Below are positions 61,505 through 64,000 of a stretch of DNA of 64,000 bases, piece by piece. Source of the DNA: JACVRM01 sp963839815 (GTDB lineage: Bacteria; Actinomycetota; Thermoleophilia; Gaiellales; Gaiellaceae); the NCBI GenBank assembly GCA_963839815.1, contig CAWIWF010000006.1:930001-994000 (forward strand), given 5' to 3'. The stretch's first letter is position 1. Every line of letters starts with the position of its first letter. Both the position numbers and the translations under genes were made by a program. The notes beneath the pieces were generated by a model. The model was not told where the DNA came from. It made no database searches and worked only from the letters and a program-made list of their open reading frames with translations.

Positions 61505-61529
61505 GCCGCGACGCCTTCGGCGTCGCGGC
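61505..61529 (+). terminator. Hairpin after ftsH
   Basis: Perfect 11-bp stem GCCGCGACGCC / GGCGTCGCGGC with loop TTC, six bases after the ftsH stop. The arm shares ten bases with the hairpin after tRNA-Pro. Confidence 0.7.
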
Positions 61530-61540
61530 ATCGCGCCTTT

Positions 61541-61790
61541 CGAGGGTGGAACGGCGTGTTCCCCCCTCGAGCTCCCCCCTCCGGCTCGCTGCGGCACCCC
61601 GGTGACGCTCTAGTCAGACGCGCCTTCGCGCGCGGTGGCTGCGCCGGGCGGGGCCCGGCTCCGCCGGGACTGCGGCGCCCTGGTCGCCGCGCTTGCCGTG
61701 CCGCGCGCCCTCCCGGCGCGGGGCATGGCTCGCTCACACCTGAAAGGCTGAAGGCCTAAGTCAGACGCGCCTTCGCTGAAGTGGCTACTC
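61541..61790 (-). repeat. GC-rich dispersed repeat, inverted copy
   Basis: 61541-61569 is a CGAGGG...CCCTCG hairpin almost identical to the reverse complement of 63877-63905. 61605-61740 matches the reverse complement of 63510-63690 (CAGACGCGCCTTCGCGCGCG, the CCGGGCGGGGCCCGGC region, GCATGGCTCGCTCAC). A short second piece (CTAAGTCAGACGCGCCTTCG) follows. No gene is supported between ftsH and 61848. Confidence 0.75.
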
Positions 61791-61835
61791 GCTCACGCCG
61801 CCGGCGGCGGCAGGTTGACTCGCGGCGTTTCCGGA

Positions 61836-61841
61836 TAGAAG
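61836..61841 (+). promoter_or_regulatory. Leaderless -10 hexamer TAGAAG (metallopeptidase)
   Basis: TAGAAG is followed by GCAGAG and then GTG 61848. TTGACT at 61815-61820 could be a -35, though the 15-nt spacer is short. Confidence 0.52.
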
Positions 61842-61847
61842 GCAGAG

Positions 61848-62708
61848 GTGCGTTGGCGCCGGGCACGCGGGTCGGGGACGATCGAGGATCGCCGTGGGAT
61901 GGGCGGCGCCGGGCTGCCGATCGGGGTCGGCGGTGGCGGGCTCGGCCTCGTGCTGCTCGTGCTCTACCTGTTTCTCGGCGGAGGAGGGGGCGGGGGCGGT
62001 TTCGACGTGCCCGCACCCGGCGGCTTCCCGAGCGCGCCGCCCGCGCAGGGTCGCGGTGTCGAGGCGACCGAGTCCGACCAGGACGACTTCGTCAAGGCAG
62101 TCCTGGGCGACGTCGAGGTCACCTGGCGCGGCATCTTCAAGGGCGCCGGCCGCCGCTACCGGCCGTCGCCGCTCGTTCTCTTCACCAGCGCCACCCAGAC
62201 GGAGTGCGGCCTCGGCTCGGCGCAAACCGGCCCCTTCTACTGCCCGGCCGACAGCAAGGTCTACATCGACCTGAGCTTCTTCCGCGAGCTCCGCAGCCGC
62301 TTCGGCGCGCCCGGCGACTTCGCCCAGGCCTACGTGATCGCGCATGAGGTCGGGCATCACGTCCAGAACCTGCTCGGGATCTCGGATCAGGTCCGTCGCG
62401 AGCAGGCCCGCAAGCCCGGTGATGCCAACGAGCTCTCGATCCGGCTCGAGCTGCAGGCGGACTGCTTCGCCGGCGTCTGGGCGCACAGCGCGTACCGGGC
62501 GAACCTGCTCGAGCAGGGCGACCTGGAAGAGGGTCTCGACGCGGCCGCTGCTGTCGGCGACGACCGCATCCAGCGCGAGGCGACCGGGCGCATCGACCGC
62601 GAGCGCTGGACGCACGGCTCGTCGGACCAGCGCCGCAGCTGGTTCCGCCGAGGCTTCGACGGCGGCGACCCGAACAGCTGCGACAGCTTCGCGGCGACAT
62701 CTAGCGAC
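61848..62708 (+). CDS. Neutral zinc metallopeptidase (YpfJ family)
   Basis: About 287 residues from GTG 61848. A basic N-terminus, one membrane helix with Gly runs (LGLVLLVLYLFLGGGGGGGG) and the peptidase region: VLFTSATQTECGLGSAQTGP, FYCPADSKVYIDLSFFREL, the zinc motif VIAHEVGHHVQNLLGI, and RLELQADCFAGVWAHSAY. The family normally ends at the FDGGDPNSCDSFAA region. As read, the frame stays open to 62963 into a DUF6228-like sequence. A TAG one frame away at 62702 suggests a one-base indel and a separate gene. Confidence 0.88.
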
Positions 62709-63203
62709 GTGAGCGCGCCCGTCCAGCTCTGGTCGGCGCGCGAGTCGCCGCACGTGGGCATGCTCGAGCTCAGCGAAGCGCAGAGGCGGCGCTCGGAGTT
62801 CGTGTGCACCGCCTCGCTCGAGATCGACGGAGAGCGCTCGTCGATCGGGCTGGACATGATCAACCCGTATCTCCACGACATGGCCGGGTTCTTCGAGGAG
62901 CTTGCTGCGGTGCCGACGGCTGGCACGACGTCAAGTGCTGGGAGTCCGAGTTCTCAGAGATGACGGTGTGGATGCGGAACAACGGGCAGGGCCTCGTCGC
63001 GGTCGACGTGATGATGCGGTGGCCTCCCCGGTACGAGGAGGAGCGAACCGGCTCGTTCCTCGCAGATGCGGCAGAGCTTCCCCGCTTCTCGAGTCAGTTC
63101 CTCCTGTCCGCCCGCCTCGAGCGCGGCGAGCGCTTCACGTTCTTCGGCGATGCGGGGAAGCGCACGCTGCCCGGGGTGGGCGATCGAGCTCCCGATGGAG
63201 TGA
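62709..63203 (+). CDS. DUF6228-like protein (frameshifted)
   Basis: From GTG 62709: VSAPVQLWSARESPHVGMLE, ASLEIDGERSSIGLDMINPY and LHDMAGFFEELAA. After about 62908 it continues in another frame with DGWHDVKCWESEFSEMTVWM, and FTFFGDAGKRTLPG near the end. A second shift in the CCCGGGGTGGG run near 63170 would give AIELPME and a stop at 63201. The pattern (strand-rich domain, FFxELA, W-x-S-E) matches small DUF6228-type hypothetical proteins from memory. Function unknown. Confidence 0.55.
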
Positions 63204-63254
63204 GCCTCACGGCAGGCGTGGCCGAACCACGCTGCGGCCGACGGAGCGCCGCGT

Positions 63255-63279
63255 CTTTACATGGACAGTCCATGTAAAG
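63255..63279. repeat. Perfect 25-bp palindrome
   Basis: Arms CTTTACATGGAC and its exact reverse complement around a single central A. Same element as the two copies at 33669 and 33737, including the preceding CGT. Confidence 0.92.
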
Positions 63280-63390
63280 AGGCAGCCGGGCCGACCACGG
63301 CGCTGTCACCGAGAGTGATCCCGGCGAGCGTGGCGACCGCGGTGCGGCGGGCAGCGGGTCAGTCCCCGTGGGGACAGACCCTGCGCTCGC

Positions 63391-63584
63391 GGTAGCCGTT
63401 GCGGTTGCGTCAGTGAGCGAGCCATGCCCCGCGCCCGTGAGGGCGTGCGGCACGGCGAGCGTGGCGACGCGGTGCAGCTGTAGCGCAGGTAGCCGTTGCC
63501 GTTGCGGCAGTGAGCAAGCCATGCCCGCGCGAGGGCGCCGGCACGGCGAGCGTGGCGACCGCGGGCAGGGCGCGCAGAGCGGCC
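63391..63584 (+). repeat. 97-bp tandem duplication
   Basis: GGTAGCCGTTGC...CAGTGAGC(G/A)AGCCATGCCC starts at 63391 and again at 63488, and each unit goes on to GGCACGGCGAGCGTGGCGAC. The repeats are imperfect. No protein-like frame is seen in 63280-63917. Confidence 0.75.
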
Positions 63585-63771
63585 TGCGGCGCGAGCGCGC
63601 GCCCGGCAGGTGCCGCCGCGGTCGTCTCGGCGGAGCCGGGCCGCGCCCGGCGCAGCGACGACGCGCGCAGGCGCGTCTGGCTAGTGCGAGACGCCGACGC
63701 GGAGTCAAGCCCCTCGCAAGGACATGCCCTGCAGCGCCGTCGCCGCATTGACAGGCCATGCCCCGCGCCCG

Positions 63772-63905
63772 CCTTCCCGGCTGAGGCGGGCTTGGCCCGC
63801 CGCAGCTACGACGCGGCTCCGCGCGTCATTAGACGAGGGGGCCCACGGGGGAAACCGGGTTTCCCCCGTGAGTCATCGAGGGGGGAACACGCCGTTCCCC
63901 ACTCG
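63772..63905 (+). repeat. GC-rich hairpin repeat, right-end copy
   Basis: A GGCGGGCTTGGCCCGCC hairpin, a GCAG...CGCGGCTCCGCGCGTCA block and a CACGGGGGAAA / TTTCCCCCGTG stem (63844-63870) are in the same order as at 4030-4132. A further GGGGAAC / GTTCCCC hairpin (63877-63905) is shared with 61541-61569. Confidence 0.8.
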
Positions 63906-63917
63906 AATGGAGCGGCT

Positions 63918-63998
63918 TCACGACGCGACGCGTTCTGAAGCCGCGGTCTCCCAGTACCGGTTGAGCGCGCCCTGCACCTTGAAGAACCAGACGAACGT
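63918..63998 (-). CDS. C-terminal fragment of an unidentified protein
   Basis: The minus-strand frame enters from the right edge and reads TFVWFFKVQGALNRYWETAA, then SERVAS and a stop at 63918. The aromatic, helix-like end resembles the tail of small integral membrane proteins of the DUF4234 type, but 26 residues are too few to assign. Confidence 0.5.
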   Translation of the reverse strand, partial: TFVWFFKVQGALNRYWETAASERVAS

Positions 63999-64000
63999 CC

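Noticed and set aside
63391..63584. Possible CRISPR array in the right-end repeats
   Set aside because: Only two imperfect 97-bp tandem units, no short constant repeat with unique spacers, and no cas genes nearby.

Overview
The window is very GC-rich, coding-dense bacterial chromosome. It has an actinobacterial ribosomal gene order, zinc-type S4 and S14, a Ku protein, many GTG starts and many apparently leaderless genes. I infer a member of the Actinobacteria, most likely class Thermoleophilia (Gaiellales/Solirubrobacterales-like). That placement rests on gene content only.

Layout. 1-14.4 kb is the spc/alpha ribosomal super-operon: rplP(end)-rpmC-rpsQ-rplN-rplX-rplE-rpsZ-rpsH-rplF-rplR-rpsE-rpmD-rplO-secY-adk-map, then an interruption (a decayed small gene and a vapBC pair where infA is usually found), then rpmJ-rpsM-rpsK-rpsD-rpoA-rplQ-truA. 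S17, S5 and L15 carry long low-complexity tails. 14.6-22.6 kb holds a HAD phosphatase, ligA, a PBP4-type carboxypeptidase, a NarL-type regulator and a divergent pair of coiled-coil cell-wall proteins. 22.6-33.7 kb holds fadD, ku, Nif3, ssb, tRNA-Pro, a nitrilase/kinase/HAD run, a CoA-transferase/Rieske divergon and an SOS-type dinB. 33.8-39.5 kb is a minus-strand block: acyl-CoA dehydrogenase, ATP-grasp ligase, beta-propeller and two esterases. 39.6-55.4 kb is mixed metabolism and envelope: VanW, thioesterase, GGT, DUF2339/DUF3999, sirtuin, class I aldolase, L,D-transpeptidase, lipid kinase, PNP, GNAT, PLP decarboxylase and histidine phosphatase. 55.4-61.5 kb is a tandem cyclase/AAA protein followed by tilS-hpt-ftsH. 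The last 2.5 kb holds a zinc metallopeptidase, a DUF6228-like gene and long non-coding repeat-rich DNA.

Three cross-cutting patterns stand out. (1) About fifteen first-of-unit genes have a TANNNT hexamer exactly 6-7 nt before an ATG/GTG, which indicates leaderless transcription and fixes several starts, including that of dinB under a LexA-type box. (2) Dispersed palindromic DNA is present: a 25-bp palindrome in three copies (two beside dinB, one at 63.3 kb), and a GC-rich hairpin family that occurs inside the ribosomal operon at 4.1 kb and again in the repeat cluster at the right end. (3) At least nine genes are broken by single-base frameshifts, including tilS, which is normally essential. 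This points to indel errors in the assembly more than to real decay.
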